From Actinoplanes siamensis (GTDB taxonomy: Bacteria; Actinomycetota; Actinomycetes; Mycobacteriales; Micromonosporaceae), in NCBI RefSeq assembly GCF_016862395.1, contig NZ_BOMW01000020.1:1-64000 (forward strand): a DNA stretch of 64,000 nucleotides. The letters are read 5' to 3'. The translations under genes and the position numbers were made by a program. Within the stretch, counting starts at the first letter, position 1; the number at the start of each line of letters is the position of its first letter. Below are positions 9,013 through 20,681 of the stretch, one piece after another. Under the pieces are notes generated by a model that was given only the letters and a program-made list of their open reading frames with translations, was not told where the DNA came from and ran no database searches.

Positions 9013-12000
9013 TCAGGCCAGCTTGCCGTTGACAACCTCGAAGAACTCGGTCACGGGTCCGGGCATGTGCATCTCGTGGTGCGTGGCCCGCACCTCGTGC
9101 ACCTCGAGCGAGCCGCCGACGTACGGGCGCCACAGGTGCGCGTACGAGGTGTCCTCGAGGGCCGCGTGGAAGTAGTGAACGTCGCCGCGGTAGGCCGGCG
9201 ACTCGAAATCGATCATGAGGGAGGTGTTGTTGGCCATCACCTTCGCCATGGTGTCCAGGAACTCCTGCCGGTTGCCCAGGCGCAGGTACCGGCCGAAGTC
9301 GTCCTCGAGCTCGTCGCGGTAGTCCGCCGACTCCTTGCCGGCGTGCACCTCGCGGAATCCGTGACCGCCGGGCTGGGCGTCCAGGACCGCCACGAAGGCG
9401 ACCTCGTGCCCGCGCCGGTCGAGCGCGTCGGCGACCGCCTGCACGACGGTGCCGCCGTAGGACCAGCCGATCAGGTTGAACGGGCCCTCCGGCTGGATCG
9501 CGAGCATCCGGGTGACGTAGTCGTCGATCATCTCCGGCACCGAGCCGGCCAGCGTGTCGGCGCCGTCGGAGCCGCGCGACTGCAGGGCGTAGGCCGCCCG
9601 GTCCGGCAGGTGCAGCACGAAGCTGTAGTACGCCCACCCGAGCCCGCCGCCGCCGTGGAAGAACCAGACCGGCGGCTTGCCGGTTCCCGGATCGGTGTTC
9701 AGCGGCAGCACGACCGCGAACGAGTCGGCGTCGTCGTCGGGCACCCCACCGGCGAGCATCAGCGCGGCCAGCTCCGCCACCGTGGGGTACTTGATGATCG
9801 TCCGGATCGGGATGTCGATGTCGAACCGCTCACGGATGCGGACGCTGAGCCGGGTGGCCAGCAGCGAGTGCCCGCCGAGCGCGAAGAAGCCGTCGTCGAC
9901 GCCGACCTTCTCCACGGCCAGCAACTCCCCGAAGAGGGCGCACAGCTGCTGTTCGTAGGCGTTGCGCGGCTCGCGGCCGGCGACCACCGCGGTGGGGTCC
10001 TCCGCGGGCAGGGCCCGCCGGTCGAGCTTGCCGTTGGAGGTCAGCGGGATCGCGGGCAGGGCGATGATCGCGGACGGCACCATGTAGTCCGGCAGACGCT
10101 CGCGCAGGTATTCGGCCAGCGCGGCGAGCCCGACCGCGCTCTCCGCGACGCCGGCCTCGGGCACCGCGTACCCCACGAGGCGCTTGTCCCCGGCGTGCTC
10201 GCGCACCAGGACCGCGGCCTCGGCCACGTCCGGGTGCCCGGCCAGCACGTGCTCGATCTCGCCGAGCTCGATCCGGAAGCCGCGGATCTTGACCTGCGAG
10301 TCGGCCCGCCCGACGTACTCCAGGTGGCCGTTGCGGTCCCAGCGCACCAGGTCGCCCGAGCGGTACATCCGCTCGCCCGGCGCGCCGAACGGGCAGGCGA
10401 CGAACCGGCCCGCGCTCAGGCCCGGCCGGCCGTGGTAGCCGCGGGCCAGGCCGTAGCCCGCGACGTACAGCTCGCCGGTCACGCCGACGGGCACCGGCTT
10501 GAGGTTCGCGTCCAGGACGTAGGTGCGCAGGCCCGGGATCGCCCGGCCGATCACGCTCGCCCGGTAGCGCACGGCGCTGTGCTCGTCCAGGTCGATGCGC
10601 GTGACGTGCACGGTGGTCTCGGTGATGCCGTACATGTTGACCAGCACCGGCGCGTCGGAGGCGTGCCGCTGGTACCAGTCGGTGAGGCGGTTCAGGTCGA
10701 GGGCCTCGCCGCCGAACACCACGTAGCGCAGCGCCAGGTCCTGGCCGGGGGCCTGGGCGTCGGCCTGGATGAGCTGGTAGAAGGCGGACGGCGTCTGGTT
10801 GAGCACGGTGACCCGCTCGCGTACGAGCAGCCGCAGGAAGTCATCCGGGGACCGCGAGACGTCGTACGGGACCACGACCAGGCGCCCGCCGTGCAGCAGC
10901 GGCCCCCACAGCTCCCAGACCGAGAAGTCGAAGGCGTAGGAGTGGAACAGGGTCCACACGTCCTGCTCGCCGAAGGCGAAGCCGTCCCGGGTGCCGCTGA
11001 AGAGGCCCACCACGCTGCGGTGCGGGATGAGCACCCCCTTGGGGCGGCCGGTCGAACCGGAGGTGTAGATCACGTACGCCGGGTGCTCGGGGCGCAGGGT
11101 GGCGCGGCGCTCGGCGGCGGTGAGGTCGCTGGCGTCGCCCTGGCCGAGCCCCTGCGTCCGGTCGAGGTGCACGACGGTGAGGTCCGGGGCCAGGTCCCGC
11201 GCGGCACCGGTGGTGCTGGTGGTGACCATGACGACCGGCTGGGCGTCGCGGATCATGTACTCGATCCGGTCGGCCGGCGAGTCCGGGTCGATCGGCAGGT
11301 AGGCGCCGCCCGCCTTGAGCACCGCGAGCAGCGCGACGACCAGCTCGGCCGAGCGCTCCAGGCAGACGCCGACCAGCGACTCCGGTCCGACGCCGCGGGC
11401 GACGAGGTGCCGTGCGAGGCGGTTGGCCCGGGCGTTCAACTCGGCGTAGGTCAGCCCGGCCCCGTCGTGCACCAGTGCGACCCGGTCCGGCCCCCGCGCG
11501 GCCTGCCGTTCGAAGAGCTCCACCAGGGTCGCCGCGGGGATGTCGTTGTCGGCGTCGTTGACCTCCCGGAGCAGGCGGTGGCGCTCCGCCCCGCTGAGCA
11601 CGTCGATGTCCCCGATGTGCTGGCCGGGGTCGGCCGCGAGTTGCTCCAGCACCCGCACCAGCCGCTGGGCGATCACCTCGGCCGACTCGCGGTCGAACAG
11701 CTGGGTCGCGTACTGCAGGTCGCCGCGCAGGGCCCCCGTCTCGTCCCCGGTCAGGCTGAAGAACAGGTCGACCATGGCGGTCGACGGGATGGCCTGCTCG
11801 AACCGCACCTCGAGGCCGGGGATGCCGAGGTCCGGCTTCTGGTAGCTCTGCCAGGCGAACATCACCTGGAACAGCGGCTGGTAGGACGCCGACCGTTCCG
11901 GGTTGATCGCCTCGACCAGCAGGTCGAAGGGCAGGTCCTGATACTCGTACGCGGTCAGCGCCTTGTCGCGTACCTGCGCGAGCAGCTCGGTGAAGGTGGG

Positions 12001-12912
12001 GTTGCCGGCGAGGTCGGCCCGCAGCACCTGGGTGTTGACGAAGAACCCGATCAGGTCGGCCAGGGCCTCGTCGGTGCGCCCGGCGATCGGGCTGCCGATC
12101 GTCACGTCGTCGCCGGCGCCGAGCTGGCGCAGCAGCACCGCCAGCGCGGCCTGCAGGACCATCGACATGGACGCCCCGCGGTCCTCGGCCAGCTTCTGCA
12201 GCCCGGCCGCCACCGCGGGTGGCACCACCAGGCCGACGGTGTCGCCGCGCGAGTCCACTTCGGCGGGACGCGGGCGGTCCAGCGGCAGGTTCAACGGCTG
12301 CGGCACCCCGGCCAGCTGCTCGCGCCAGTACTCGACCTGCACCGCGGCGGGGCTTTCCGGGTCGGCAGGGTCGCCGAGCACCTCGCGCTGCCACTGCGCG
12401 TACTCCTTGTACTGCACCGGCAGCGGTTCCCACTGCGCGGCCCGGCCGTCTCGGCGTGCCGTGTAGGCGGTGATCAGGTCGCGCATCATCGGCGCGCTGG
12501 AGCTGCCGTCGGAGGCGATGTGGTGCACGACCATCACCAGCACGTGTACCTGCGGGGAGCAGCGCAGCAGCGACGCCCGCAGCGGGAGCTCGGCCGCCAG
12601 GTCGAAGCGGTGCGCGACGGCCTGCTCGATCGCGCCGGGCAGGTCCTCGGGCGCTACGTCGACGACCCGCACCGGCGGCGCGGCCCCGACGGCCGGCAGG
12701 ATGCGCGAGTACGGCTCGCCGGCCTCGTCGGTCGCGTACAGGGTGCGCAGGATCTCGTGCCGCTCGACCACGTCCTGGATCGCCGCGACCAGGGCGGCCT
12801 CGTCCAGGGAGCCGGTCAGCCGGAACGCGGCCGAGATGTTGTAGGTCGCCGCGCCGCCTTCCAGCTGATGCAGCAGCCACATCCGGCGTTGGGCAAAGGA
12901 CAGCGGAATCAT
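9013..12912 (-). CDS. NRPS subunit 3: C-A(Thr)-PCP-TE, terminal module
   Basis: 1299 residues; ATG behind AAGGAG that overlaps the stop of the upstream NRPS gene. The C domain is about 1-430 with HHIASDG. The A domain is about 455-960: the specificity residues read from the core motifs are D-F-W-N-V-G-M-V-H-K, the established threonine code. PCP is about 970-1040 with [12 protein letters not shown]. The thioesterase is about 1060-1299 with GWSYGG as the nucleophile elbow. The domain order makes this the last module: it adds Thr and releases the chain, probably by macrocyclisation. The C domain type fits an L-configured upstream residue, matching the absence of an E domain at the end of subunit 2. 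Confidence 0.96.
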   Translation of the reverse strand: MIPLSFAQRRMWLLHQLEGGAATYNISAAFRLTGSLDEAALVAAIQDVVERHEILRTLYATDEAGEPYSRILPAVGAAPPVRVVDVAPEDLPGAIEQAVAHRFDLAAELPLRASLLRCSPQVHVLVMVVHHIASDGSSSAPMMRDLITAYTARRDGRAAQWEPLPVQYKEYAQWQREVLGDPADPESPAAVQVEYWREQLAGVPQPLNLPLDRPRPAEVDSRGDTVGLVVPPAVAAGLQKLAEDRGASMSMVLQAALAVLLRQLGAGDDVTIGSPIAGRTDEALADLIGFFVNTQVLRADLAGNPTFTELLAQVRDKALTAYEYQDLPFDLLVEAINPERSASYQPLFQVMFAWQSYQKPDLGIPGLEVRFEQAIPSTAMVDLFFSLTGDETGALRGDLQYATQLFDRESAEVIAQRLVRVLEQLAADPGQHIGDIDVLSGAERHRLLREVNDADNDIPAATLVELFERQAARGPDRVALVHDGAGLTYAELNARANRLARHLVARGVGPESLVGVCLERSAELVVALLAVLKAGGAYLPIDPDSPADRIEYMIRDAQPVVMVTTSTTGAARDLAPDLTVVHLDRTQGLGQGDASDLTAAERRATLRPEHPAYVIYTSGSTGRPKGVLIPHRSVVGLFSGTRDGFAFGEQDVWTLFHSYAFDFSVWELWGPLLHGGRLVVVPYDVSRSPDDFLRLLVRERVTVLNQTPSAFYQLIQADAQAPGQDLALRYVVFGGEALDLNRLTDWYQRHASDAPVLVNMYGITETTVHVTRIDLDEHSAVRYRASVIGRAIPGLRTYVLDANLKPVPVGVTGELYVAGYGLARGYHGRPGLSAGRFVACPFGAPGERMYRSGDLVRWDRNGHLEYVGRADSQVKIRGFRIELGEIEHVLAGHPDVAEAAVLVREHAGDKRLVGYAVPEAGVAESAVGLAALAEYLRERLPDYMVPSAIIALPAIPLTSNGKLDRRALPAEDPTAVVAGREPRNAYEQQLCALFGELLAVEKVGVDDGFFALGGHSLLATRLSVRIRERFDIDIPIRTIIKYPTVAELAALMLAGGVPDDDADSFAVVLPLNTDPGTGKPPVWFFHGGGGLGWAYYSFVLHLPDRAAYALQSRGSDGADTLAGSVPEMIDDYVTRMLAIQPEGPFNLIGWSYGGTVVQAVADALDRRGHEVAFVAVLDAQPGGHGFREVHAGKESADYRDELEDDFGRYLRLGNRQEFLDTMAKVMANNTSLMIDFESPAYRGDVHYFHAALEDTSYAHLWRPYVGGSLEVHEVRATHHEMHMPGPVTEFFEVVNGKLA

Positions 12913-12916
12913 CGAG

Positions 12917-15900
12917 TCACTCCTTAACGATCATCTGGCGGAGCAGGGGACGACGGGGAGCGGCCGACTTCTCCGACCACGAGGCCAGCGCGGCGACCGT
13001 CGGCAGGTCGAAGATCTTGCGGATCGGGATCTCGATCTCCAGTGCCGCACGGGCCCGGCTGATCAGCCGGGTGGCGAGCAGGGAGTGCCCGCCGAGCTCG
13101 AAGAAGCTGTCGTCGATGCCGACCCGCGGCACACCGAGCACCTCGGCGAACAGCGCGGCGAGGCGCTCCTCGCGGGGGGTGCGCGGCGCCCGGTAGGTGG
13201 CACCGGCGAACGTGGGCTCGGGCAGGGCGGCCCGGTCGAGCTTGCCGTTCGGGGTGAGCGGCAGCCGGTCGAGAACCACGAGGGCGGACGGCACCATGAA
13301 CTCCGGCAGCCGCTGCGCGACGAAGGCGTGCAGCTCGTCGACGTCGACGCCGGCCCGCTCGCCGGTGGCGGCGGTCCCGGGCACGACGTAGGCGACCAGG
13401 TGCCTGCCGGTGCCGCGCCCGTCGCGGGCCAGCACCGCGGCCTGCGCGACGCCGGGGTGCGCGGTGACCGCCGCCTCGACCTCGGCGGGCTCGACCCGGA
13501 AGCCGCGCACCTTGACCTGCGCGTCGGTGCGGCCCGCGTACTCCAGCCGGCCGTCGCCGTCGATCCGGGCCAGGTCGCCGGTGCGGTACATGCGGGCGCC
13601 GGCCGGGGCGAACGGGTCGGCGACGAAGCGCTCGGCGGTCAGGCCCGCCCGGCCGTGGTAGCCGCGGCCGACGCTGCCGCCGACGTACAGCTCGCCGACC
13701 ACTCCCGGCGGCACCGGGGACAGGCCCGGACCCAGGACGTAGGCGCGCATGTTGCCCAGCGGGGTGCCGATCGGCAGGCTTCCCGCCCGGCTGCCGGAAT
13801 CGTCGGCGACGGTGAAGGTGGTGGCGTAGAACGACTCGCTCTGCCCGTAGGCGTTCACGATCCGGACGCCGGGGAAGGCCGCCCGGGTCTTCTCGGCCAG
13901 CGACGCGGGCAGCGCCTCGCCGGCGAACACCACGGTGCGCACGCGGGTCCGGCCGGAGATCTCGTCCACCAGCTCGGCGAACGCGGACGGGACGGTGGAG
14001 ATGACCTCGCCGTCCCAGCCGGCCCGCTCCCCCAGGACCAGGACGTCGCGGACCACCTCGACGACGCCCCCGGCGGACAGCGTCGTGAAGATCTCGAACG
14101 CCGAGACGTCGAAGTTCACCGAGGTGCCGGCGAGCAGCCGCTTGCCGGGCGCCATGCCCACCCGCGAGGCCAGCTGCAGCACGCCGTTGACCACGTTCGC
14201 GTGGGTGATGGCGACACCCTTGGGCTGCCCGGTCGAGCCGGAGGTGTACATGACGTACGCCAGCTGCCGGGTGTGCAGCCGGACGCCGGGACCGGTGTGG
14301 TCGCCGGAGAGGTCGAGCGTGTCGAGCAGGACGTCCGGCGCGTGGTGCCCCGGCAGGACCCCCACCGTCGCGGAGTCCGTCAGCACCAGGCACGGGCGCG
14401 CCTGCTCGAGGACGGCCGCGAGGCGGTGGCTGGGATACCGGGGGTCGACCGGCAGGTACGCGCCGCCCGCCTTGAGGACCGCGAGCAGGGCGACGACCAG
14501 GTCCGCCGAGCGGGGCAGCGAGACCGCGACCACCGATTCCGGGGCCACGCCGCGGCCGAGCAGTTCACGCGCCAGCCGGTCGGCCCGGGCGTTGACCTCC
14601 CGGTACGTGAGCGAGGCACCGTCGGCCACCACGGCCACCGCGTCCGGGGTGCGCGCCGCCTGGGCCTCCACGAGCGCGGGGACGGTGACTTGCGGGGTGG
14701 GTGCGGCCGTGGCGTTGAAGGCGGTGAGCAGCTGCTCGCGTTCGGCCGGTTCCAGGAGGTCCAGCCGCGCCACGGTCAGGCCGGGGTCGGCCACGATCTG
14801 GCGCAGCAGGCGCCCGAGACGGGCCGCGACCACCCGCACGGTGTCGCGGTCGAGGACGCCCCGCGCGTACTGCAGGAAGAGCTGCAGATGCGGGTCGGCC
14901 GCGGCCATCAGGGTCAGCGGGTAGTTGGTGGCCGTGGACGGGCGCAGGCCGGTGAAGGCGATGCCGTCCGCGGCGTCGGCGGCGGCGTCGAGGCCGTCCT
15001 TGTCGACCGGGTACGACTCGAAGACGACCAACGTGTCGAACAGGGACTTCAGGCCGGTGGCCTGCTGGATCCCGGTCAGCCCGTAGTAGTGGTGGTCCAG
15101 CAGCCCGGCCTGCCGGCTCTGCAGCCGGGTGAGGACCCGGGCCAGCGGGTCGCCGGGGACGAACTCGACGCGTACGGGAAGGGTGTTGATGAACATCCCG
15201 ACCATCGAGTCGACGTCCGGCACCGCCGGCGGTCGCCCGGAGACCGTCGCCCCGAACAGCACGTCCTGGCGGCCGGTGAGCTGACCCAGCAGCAGCGCCC
15301 AGGCGCCCTGGACCAGGGTGTTGACGGTGACGCCCCACTCCGCCGCGCGCCGCACCAGGGCGCGGGCCTCGTCCGGCGGCAGGACGACGTCGACCTGGTC
15401 GACGCCCTTGCCGCCGGTGCCGGCCGCGCCGGGGGCGAGCAGCGTCGGCTCCTCGACCCCGGCGAGCTCGGCCGCCCACACCCGGGCGGACTCCTGCTCG
15501 TCCTGCCGGGCGCGCCAGGACAGGAACTCGCCGAAGTCGCGGGGCGCGGGCAGCGCGGCCGGGTCGCCGCCCGAGGCGTAGAGCAGCAGCAGGTCGCGCA
15601 TCAGCAGCGGCATCGACCAGCCGTCGATCAGCACGTGGTGGGCGGTGAGGACCAGTTCGGCGCGGCCGGGCTCGAGGAACACGAGGGCCATCCGCAGCAG
15701 CGGCGGGGTGCCCACGTCGAAGTGGGCGGCCCGGTCCTCGGCGAGGAACGTCTCGAACCTCTCGGTCCGCTGCGCCTCGCCGGCCGCGGTCAGGTCGAGA
15801 TGGCGCCACGGCAGGGAGACCGTGCGCGGCACCAGCTGCACCACGCCGCCGTCCGCCCGGTCCACGAACGCCGCGCGGAGGCTGGCGTGCTGCTCCAGCA

Positions 15901-18900
15901 GGGCCTGCGCGGCCCGGTGCATCCGCCGTGGGTCGACGTCACCGGACAGGTGGAAGACCAGCTGCATGTGGTACGCGTCGAAGGAGCTGTCGGCCAGCAT
16001 CGTGTGGAACAGCATCCCGGACTGCACCGGCGTAGCCGGCCAGATCGTGGTCAGCGGGCCGAACCGCGACTCCCAGCTGTCGATCTCCGGCTGGCGCACT
16101 TCGGCCAGGGGCGCGTCGCTCGGGGTGAGCCCGCCGGCGCCGGGCGCGGCGGCGTGCCGCGCCAGGGCGGTCAGCGCCCGCACCCACAGCCGCGCCAGCT
16201 CGGTCACCTCGTCGCGGCCGAGCACGCCGGTGGGGAAGCCGAAGTAAGCGGTCAGTTCCTCGCCGGCGGGGGTGCCCAGAGCGACCGCGTTGATCTCCAG
16301 CGCCGACAGCACCGGCATGTCCGCGTCCGGCGCGGCGATCAGGTCCCGGTAGCCGGTGTCGGGGGTCCAGCCCAGGCCGCGCAGCTCCTCCGGGATGTCC
16401 GCGCCGGAGGAGCGGCCCAGGTAGTTGAAGCCGATCTGCGGTTCGCGCGCCGCGGCCAGCACGGCGCCGGTCCGCGGGTTGAGGTGCCGCAGCAGGCCGT
16501 AGCCCAAACCGTTGTCCGGCACGGCCCGCAGCTGCTCCTTGACCGCCTTGATCGCGCGTCCGGCGGCCGGACCGCCCGCGAACGCCTCCGTCAGGTCGAT
16601 GCCGGTCAGGTCCAGTCGCACCGGGAACATGGCGGTGAACCAGCCGAGGGTGTCCGACAGGTCGGCGCCGGGGATCAGGTGCTCCTCGCGGCCGTGTCCC
16701 TCCAGTCGTACCAGTGTCGAGGTCCCGGACCCGCCCCGGGTGCGCCGCCAGTGCGTCAGCGCCAGCGCTAGCCCGGTGAGCAGCCCGTCGTCGACACCGC
16801 CGCGGAAGAGCGCGGGCACGGTGGTCAGCAGGCTCTCGGTGACGTCCGCCGGCACCTGGACGAGGACCGTGTCCACGGTGGCCGTGACGTCGCGGGCCGG
16901 ATCCAGCTCGCGGGCGCCCAGCACCGGCTCGTCGGCCCGCAGGATCTCCTGCCACACCGGCAGCTCGGCCACCCGGCGGTCGTCGGCGGCCTCGTCGGCC
17001 AGGGCGTGCGCCCACCGCCGCAGGGAGGTTCCGGTCGCGGCCGGCGCCGTGGCCCGCTCGCCGCGGACCTGCTGCCAGGCGGCCACCAGGCCGGGCACCA
17101 GGATGCGCCACGACACCCCGTCGACGACCAGATGGTGCAGCACGATCAGCAGCCGGTCGGCGCCCGGACCGGCGGTGAACCGGACGAACTGGGCCATGAC
17201 TCCCGCGTCCGGGTCCAGCCGGTCGGCGGCGGCGTCCAGTTCGGCCTGCGCGTCGGCGTCGTCCAGGGACACCTCGCGCAGCAGCGCGCCGGCGTCGACA
17301 CCGCCGGCCGGCGCCATGACGATGCCCTGCCGCTGCCGGTCGAGCCGGGACCGCAGCACGTCGTGCCGGTCCAGCACGGCCTGCAGCGTGGCGAGCAGCC
17401 CGGCTCGGTCGATGTCCTCGGGCAGGGTGAGCATCGCGGACATGCAGAACCGTCCGATCCCGCCGCCCAGCGCGAGCACGTGCGCCGCCGTCGGCGGCAA
17501 CGGGGCCCAGCCCGCACCGCCGCCGGGGAGCTCGGCCAGGGTCACCCGGGCCTCGTCGGCCCGGCCGTCGACCAGCTCGGCGAGCCGGGCGACCGTCCGG
17601 TGCTCGAAGATCTCGCGCGCGGTGACGGCCACGCCGCGTGTCTTGGCCCGCGCGACGACCTGGATGGCCCGGATGCTGTCCCCGCCGCTGGTGAAGAAGT
17701 CGTCGTCGACGCCCACCCGGTCGGCGCCGAGCACGTCCGCGTACACCTCGGCGAGCAGCTGCTCCCCCGCGTTGCGCGGGGCCCGGTGCTCGGTGCCGGC
17801 GAATTCCGGCGCCGGCAGCGCGGCCCGGTCCAGCTTGCCGTTGGCGTTCAGCGGCAGCCGGTCCAGCACCACGAACAGGGCGGGCACCAGGTAGTCCGGC
17901 AGCCGCCCGGCCACGAACGTGCGCAGCTCGGCCGGTGACGGGGCGGTGCCCGGCTCCCCGCCGGTGCCGGCGGGCGCGACGTAGCCGACGAGCCGGGACC
18001 GGCCGGCCGGGTCCTCGCACACGGTGACCGCGGCCCGGCCGATCGCGGGGTGCCGGGTGAGGACCGTCTCGATCTCCGTCGGCTCGACCCGGATGCCGTT
18101 CACCTTCACCTGGGTGTCGGCGCGGCCCGCGTACTCCAGCTGGCCGTCGCCGTCGATCCGGGCCAGGTCGCCGGTGCGGTACATGCGCGTGCCGGCGGGG
18201 CCGAAGGGACACGCGACGAACCGTTCCGCGGTCGAGCGGCTGTTGCGGTGGTACCCGCGGGCGAGCCGGCCCGCGACGTACAGCTCACCGGTCACGCCGG
18301 GCGCGACGGGGGTGAGCTCGGGTCCCAGGACGTACGCGCGCAGGTTGGCCAGGGGCCGGCCGACCGGGACCGCCGCGGTGCCGACCGGCTCCTGCGCGAG
18401 CGTGTACGTGGTGGCGTAGAAGCTCTCGGTCTGCCCGTAGGCGTTGACCACACGGACGCCGGGCAGGGCGCGGCGCACCTCGCGGACCAGCTCGGCCGAG
18501 AGCGCCTCACCGGCGAAGACGACGGTCTCGACGTCGAGTTCGAGGCGGCCCGGGGCGTCGGCGGCCAGCTGGTCGAGCAGGGCGGAGAACACCGCGGGCA
18601 CGGCGCTGACGGTGGTGCCCGACCAGCCGCCGCGTTCGGCGAGCTCGAGGATGTCGCGGACGATGTCGACGCTCGCGCCCGCGGTCAGAGCGGTGAAGAT
18701 CTCGAACACCGAGACGTCGAAGTTCACCGACGTCGCGGCCAGCATCCGGGACCCCTCGGTGACCCGCACCGTCCGGCGCAGGTCCCGTACCCCGTTGACC
18801 ACGCCGGCGTGGGTGACGGCGACGCCCTTGGGGATGCCGGTCGACCCGGACGTGAACATGACGTAGGCGAGGTGCTCCGGTGCGGTGCCGGCGTCCGGGA

Positions 18901-20671
18901 GCCGCGGTGCCGGGCCGTCGAGGCTCAGGTCACCGAGGTGCAGGACCGGCAGCGTGGTGGTGTCCGCCGCCGTGGTCCCGTCGCCGGTCAGCACCAGGGC
19001 CGGCTGCGCCGTGCCGAGCAGCAGGTCGACGCGGGCGGCCGGGTAGGCGGGGTGGATCGGCAGGTAGGCGCCGCCCGCCTTGAGCACCGCGAGCAGCGCG
19101 ACCACCAGGTCCACGGACCGGGGCAGTGCCACGGCGACCAGGACGTCCGGCCCGACGCCGCGGTCCCGCAGCAGTGCGGCCAGCCGGCCCGCGCGGGCGT
19201 CGAGTTCGCGGTACGACAGCGCGGCCGGACCGCACGTCACCGCCGTCGCGTCGGGTGTGCGCGCCACCTGAGCGGCGACCAGCTGCGCCACGGTCGCCTC
19301 GGGCCCGGACACCGTCGTCTCGTTCAGCCGGGCCAGCTGCTCGTGCTCGGCGCCGGTGAGCACGTCCACCGCCCCGAGCCGGGCCGCGGGGTCGGCGGCC
19401 ACCTGGCGCAGCACGCGTACGTAACGCTCGACCAGGCTCTCGGCGGTGGCGGGGTCGAACAGCTCGGTCGCGTACTCCAGCCGCCCGTAGGCCCCGCCGG
19501 ACGGGGCCGGGACGATGTTGAAGAACAGGTCGAACTTCGCGGTCCCGGTGCCGACGGGCACCGGGGTGACCCGCAGCCCCGGGATGTCGATCCGCGACCA
19601 CTCGAACTGCCAGGCCAGCATCACCTGGAACAGGGGCTGGTAGGCGGTGGTGCGGTCCGGGCCCAGCACCTCCACCAGGCGCTCGAACGGGACGTCCTGG
19701 TTGTCGTAGGCGGCCAGGGCCCGGTCGCGGACCTGGTCCAGCAGATCGCCGAAGGCCGGGTTGCCGGACAGGTCGGCGCGCAGCACCCAGGTGTTGGCGA
19801 AGAACCCGACCAGCTCGTCGAGTTGCTCGTCGGCGCGGCCCTCGATCGGGCTGCCGATCGTCAGGTCGTTGCCGGCGCCGAGGTGGTGCAGGAGCACGGC
19901 CAGCCCGGCCTGCGCGACCATCGGCGCGGTGGCGCCGTGCTGCGCGGCCAGCTTCGCGATGCCGGTGAGCAGCTCCGGGTCCAGCTCGAAGTCGACGTGG
20001 CCGCCGTGGTGGCCGGCCGTCGTAGGCCGGGGCCGGTCCAGCGGCAGCTGCACCGGCTGCGGCACGCCGGCCAATTCCGTGCGCCAGTAGTCCAGCTGGG
20101 CCGCGGCGACGCTGTCCGGATCGTCCTCGTCGCCGAGCACCTGCTGCTGCCAGACCGTGTAGTCCTTGTACTGCACCGCCAGCGGCGGCCACTGCGGCGC
20201 CTGTCCCCGGTGCCGGGCCGTGTACGCGGTCACCAGGTCCCGCAGGAACGGGCCCATCGACGCGCCGTCCGCGGCGATGTGGTGGAAGACGAACGCCACC
20301 ACGTGCTCCTGCGGGTCGACCTGGAAGATGGTGACCCGCAGCGGGATCTCGGTCCGCAGGTCGAAGCCGTGGCGCACCGCGGCCCGCACCGCGGCGTCCG
20401 AGGCGTCCGGGGTGACGGTGAGGAACCGGGTCTGGAAGACCGCCTCCTCGCTGGGCAGCACCCGCTGCTCCGGCGTGCCGTCCGCGTTCTCCACGACCAG
20501 GGTGCGCAGGCTCTCGTGGCGGGCGACGATGTCGGTGACCGCGGCGACCAGCGCCGCGGTGTCCAGCGGCCCGTTCAGGCGCAGGACGAACGGGATGTTG
20601 TAGGTCGCGGACGGGCCCTCCAGGCGGTGGAGGAACCACATCCGGCGTTGGGCGAAGGACAGCGGGATCAT
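12917..20671 (-). CDS. NRPS subunit 2: C-A-PCP-E-C-A-PCP, two predicted piperazate modules
   Basis: 2584 residues. Order: C (HHIAADG), A, PCP (SGGDSIRA), E ([10 protein letters not shown] and RLEGHGREE), C ([10 protein letters not shown]-accepting type by position), A, PCP (LGGHSLLAT). Both A domains give the same pocket from their core motifs, D-V-F-S-V-A-A-Y-A-K, with the unusual A5 region AYGQ(T/S)ESFYAT. I associate this pocket with piperazic acid, supported by the KtzT-like gene at 32492-33142 in the same cluster. With one E domain the subunit should add D-Pip then L-Pip. The start codon lies 10 bp after the previous stop, and the ribosome site overlaps that stop. Pocket identity is from memory and should be verified against characterised Pip domains. 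Confidence 0.95.
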   Translation of the reverse strand: MIPLSFAQRRMWFLHRLEGPSATYNIPFVLRLNGPLDTAALVAAVTDIVARHESLRTLVVENADGTPEQRVLPSEEAVFQTRFLTVTPDASDAAVRAAVRHGFDLRTEIPLRVTIFQVDPQEHVVAFVFHHIAADGASMGPFLRDLVTAYTARHRGQAPQWPPLAVQYKDYTVWQQQVLGDEDDPDSVAAAQLDYWRTELAGVPQPVQLPLDRPRPTTAGHHGGHVDFELDPELLTGIAKLAAQHGATAPMVAQAGLAVLLHHLGAGNDLTIGSPIEGRADEQLDELVGFFANTWVLRADLSGNPAFGDLLDQVRDRALAAYDNQDVPFERLVEVLGPDRTTAYQPLFQVMLAWQFEWSRIDIPGLRVTPVPVGTGTAKFDLFFNIVPAPSGGAYGRLEYATELFDPATAESLVERYVRVLRQVAADPAARLGAVDVLTGAEHEQLARLNETTVSGPEATVAQLVAAQVARTPDATAVTCGPAALSYRELDARAGRLAALLRDRGVGPDVLVAVALPRSVDLVVALLAVLKAGGAYLPIHPAYPAARVDLLLGTAQPALVLTGDGTTAADTTTLPVLHLGDLSLDGPAPRLPDAGTAPEHLAYVMFTSGSTGIPKGVAVTHAGVVNGVRDLRRTVRVTEGSRMLAATSVNFDVSVFEIFTALTAGASVDIVRDILELAERGGWSGTTVSAVPAVFSALLDQLAADAPGRLELDVETVVFAGEALSAELVREVRRALPGVRVVNAYGQTESFYATTYTLAQEPVGTAAVPVGRPLANLRAYVLGPELTPVAPGVTGELYVAGRLARGYHRNSRSTAERFVACPFGPAGTRMYRTGDLARIDGDGQLEYAGRADTQVKVNGIRVEPTEIETVLTRHPAIGRAAVTVCEDPAGRSRLVGYVAPAGTGGEPGTAPSPAELRTFVAGRLPDYLVPALFVVLDRLPLNANGKLDRAALPAPEFAGTEHRAPRNAGEQLLAEVYADVLGADRVGVDDDFFTSGGDSIRAIQVVARAKTRGVAVTAREIFEHRTVARLAELVDGRADEARVTLAELPGGGAGWAPLPPTAAHVLALGGGIGRFCMSAMLTLPEDIDRAGLLATLQAVLDRHDVLRSRLDRQRQGIVMAPAGGVDAGALLREVSLDDADAQAELDAAADRLDPDAGVMAQFVRFTAGPGADRLLIVLHHLVVDGVSWRILVPGLVAAWQQVRGERATAPAATGTSLRRWAHALADEAADDRRVAELPVWQEILRADEPVLGARELDPARDVTATVDTVLVQVPADVTESLLTTVPALFRGGVDDGLLTGLALALTHWRRTRGGSGTSTLVRLEGHGREEHLIPGADLSDTLGWFTAMFPVRLDLTGIDLTEAFAGGPAAGRAIKAVKEQLRAVPDNGLGYGLLRHLNPRTGAVLAAAREPQIGFNYLGRSSGADIPEELRGLGWTPDTGYRDLIAAPDADMPVLSALEINAVALGTPAGEELTAYFGFPTGVLGRDEVTELARLWVRALTALARHAAAPGAGGLTPSDAPLAEVRQPEIDSWESRFGPLTTIWPATPVQSGMLFHTMLADSSFDAYHMQLVFHLSGDVDPRRMHRAAQALLEQHASLRAAFVDRADGGVVQLVPRTVSLPWRHLDLTAAGEAQRTERFETFLAEDRAAHFDVGTPPLLRMALVFLEPGRAELVLTAHHVLIDGWSMPLLMRDLLLLYASGGDPAALPAPRDFGEFLSWRARQDEQESARVWAAELAGVEEPTLLAPGAAGTGGKGVDQVDVVLPPDEARALVRRAAEWGVTVNTLVQGAWALLLGQLTGRQDVLFGATVSGRPPAVPDVDSMVGMFINTLPVRVEFVPGDPLARVLTRLQSRQAGLLDHHYYGLTGIQQATGLKSLFDTLVVFESYPVDKDGLDAAADAADGIAFTGLRPSTATNYPLTLMAAADPHLQLFLQYARGVLDRDTVRVVAARLGRLLRQIVADPGLTVARLDLLEPAEREQLLTAFNATAAPTPQVTVPALVEAQAARTPDAVAVVADGASLTYREVNARADRLARELLGRGVAPESVVAVSLPRSADLVVALLAVLKAGGAYLPVDPRYPSHRLAAVLEQARPCLVLTDSATVGVLPGHHAPDVLLDTLDLSGDHTGPGVRLHTRQLAYVMYTSGSTGQPKGVAITHANVVNGVLQLASRVGMAPGKRLLAGTSVNFDVSAFEIFTTLSAGGVVEVVRDVLVLGERAGWDGEVISTVPSAFAELVDEISGRTRVRTVVFAGEALPASLAEKTRAAFPGVRIVNAYGQSESFYATTFTVADDSGSRAGSLPIGTPLGNMRAYVLGPGLSPVPPGVVGELYVGGSVGRGYHGRAGLTAERFVADPFAPAGARMYRTGDLARIDGDGRLEYAGRTDAQVKVRGFRVEPAEVEAAVTAHPGVAQAAVLARDGRGTGRHLVAYVVPGTAATGERAGVDVDELHAFVAQRLPEFMVPSALVVLDRLPLTPNGKLDRAALPEPTFAGATYRAPRTPREERLAALFAEVLGVPRVGIDDSFFELGGHSLLATRLISRARAALEIEIPIRKIFDLPTVAALASWSEKSAAPRRPLLRQMIVKE

Positions 20672-20681
20672 CGACGCACTC

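Noticed and set aside
8584-12927. Very long open frame on the plus strand opposite the terminal NRPS gene, and similar ones opposite the other PKS/NRPS genes
   Set aside because: High-GC coding DNA leaves the antisense frame open; the translations are low-complexity and show no domain, while the minus strand has full NRPS motifs.
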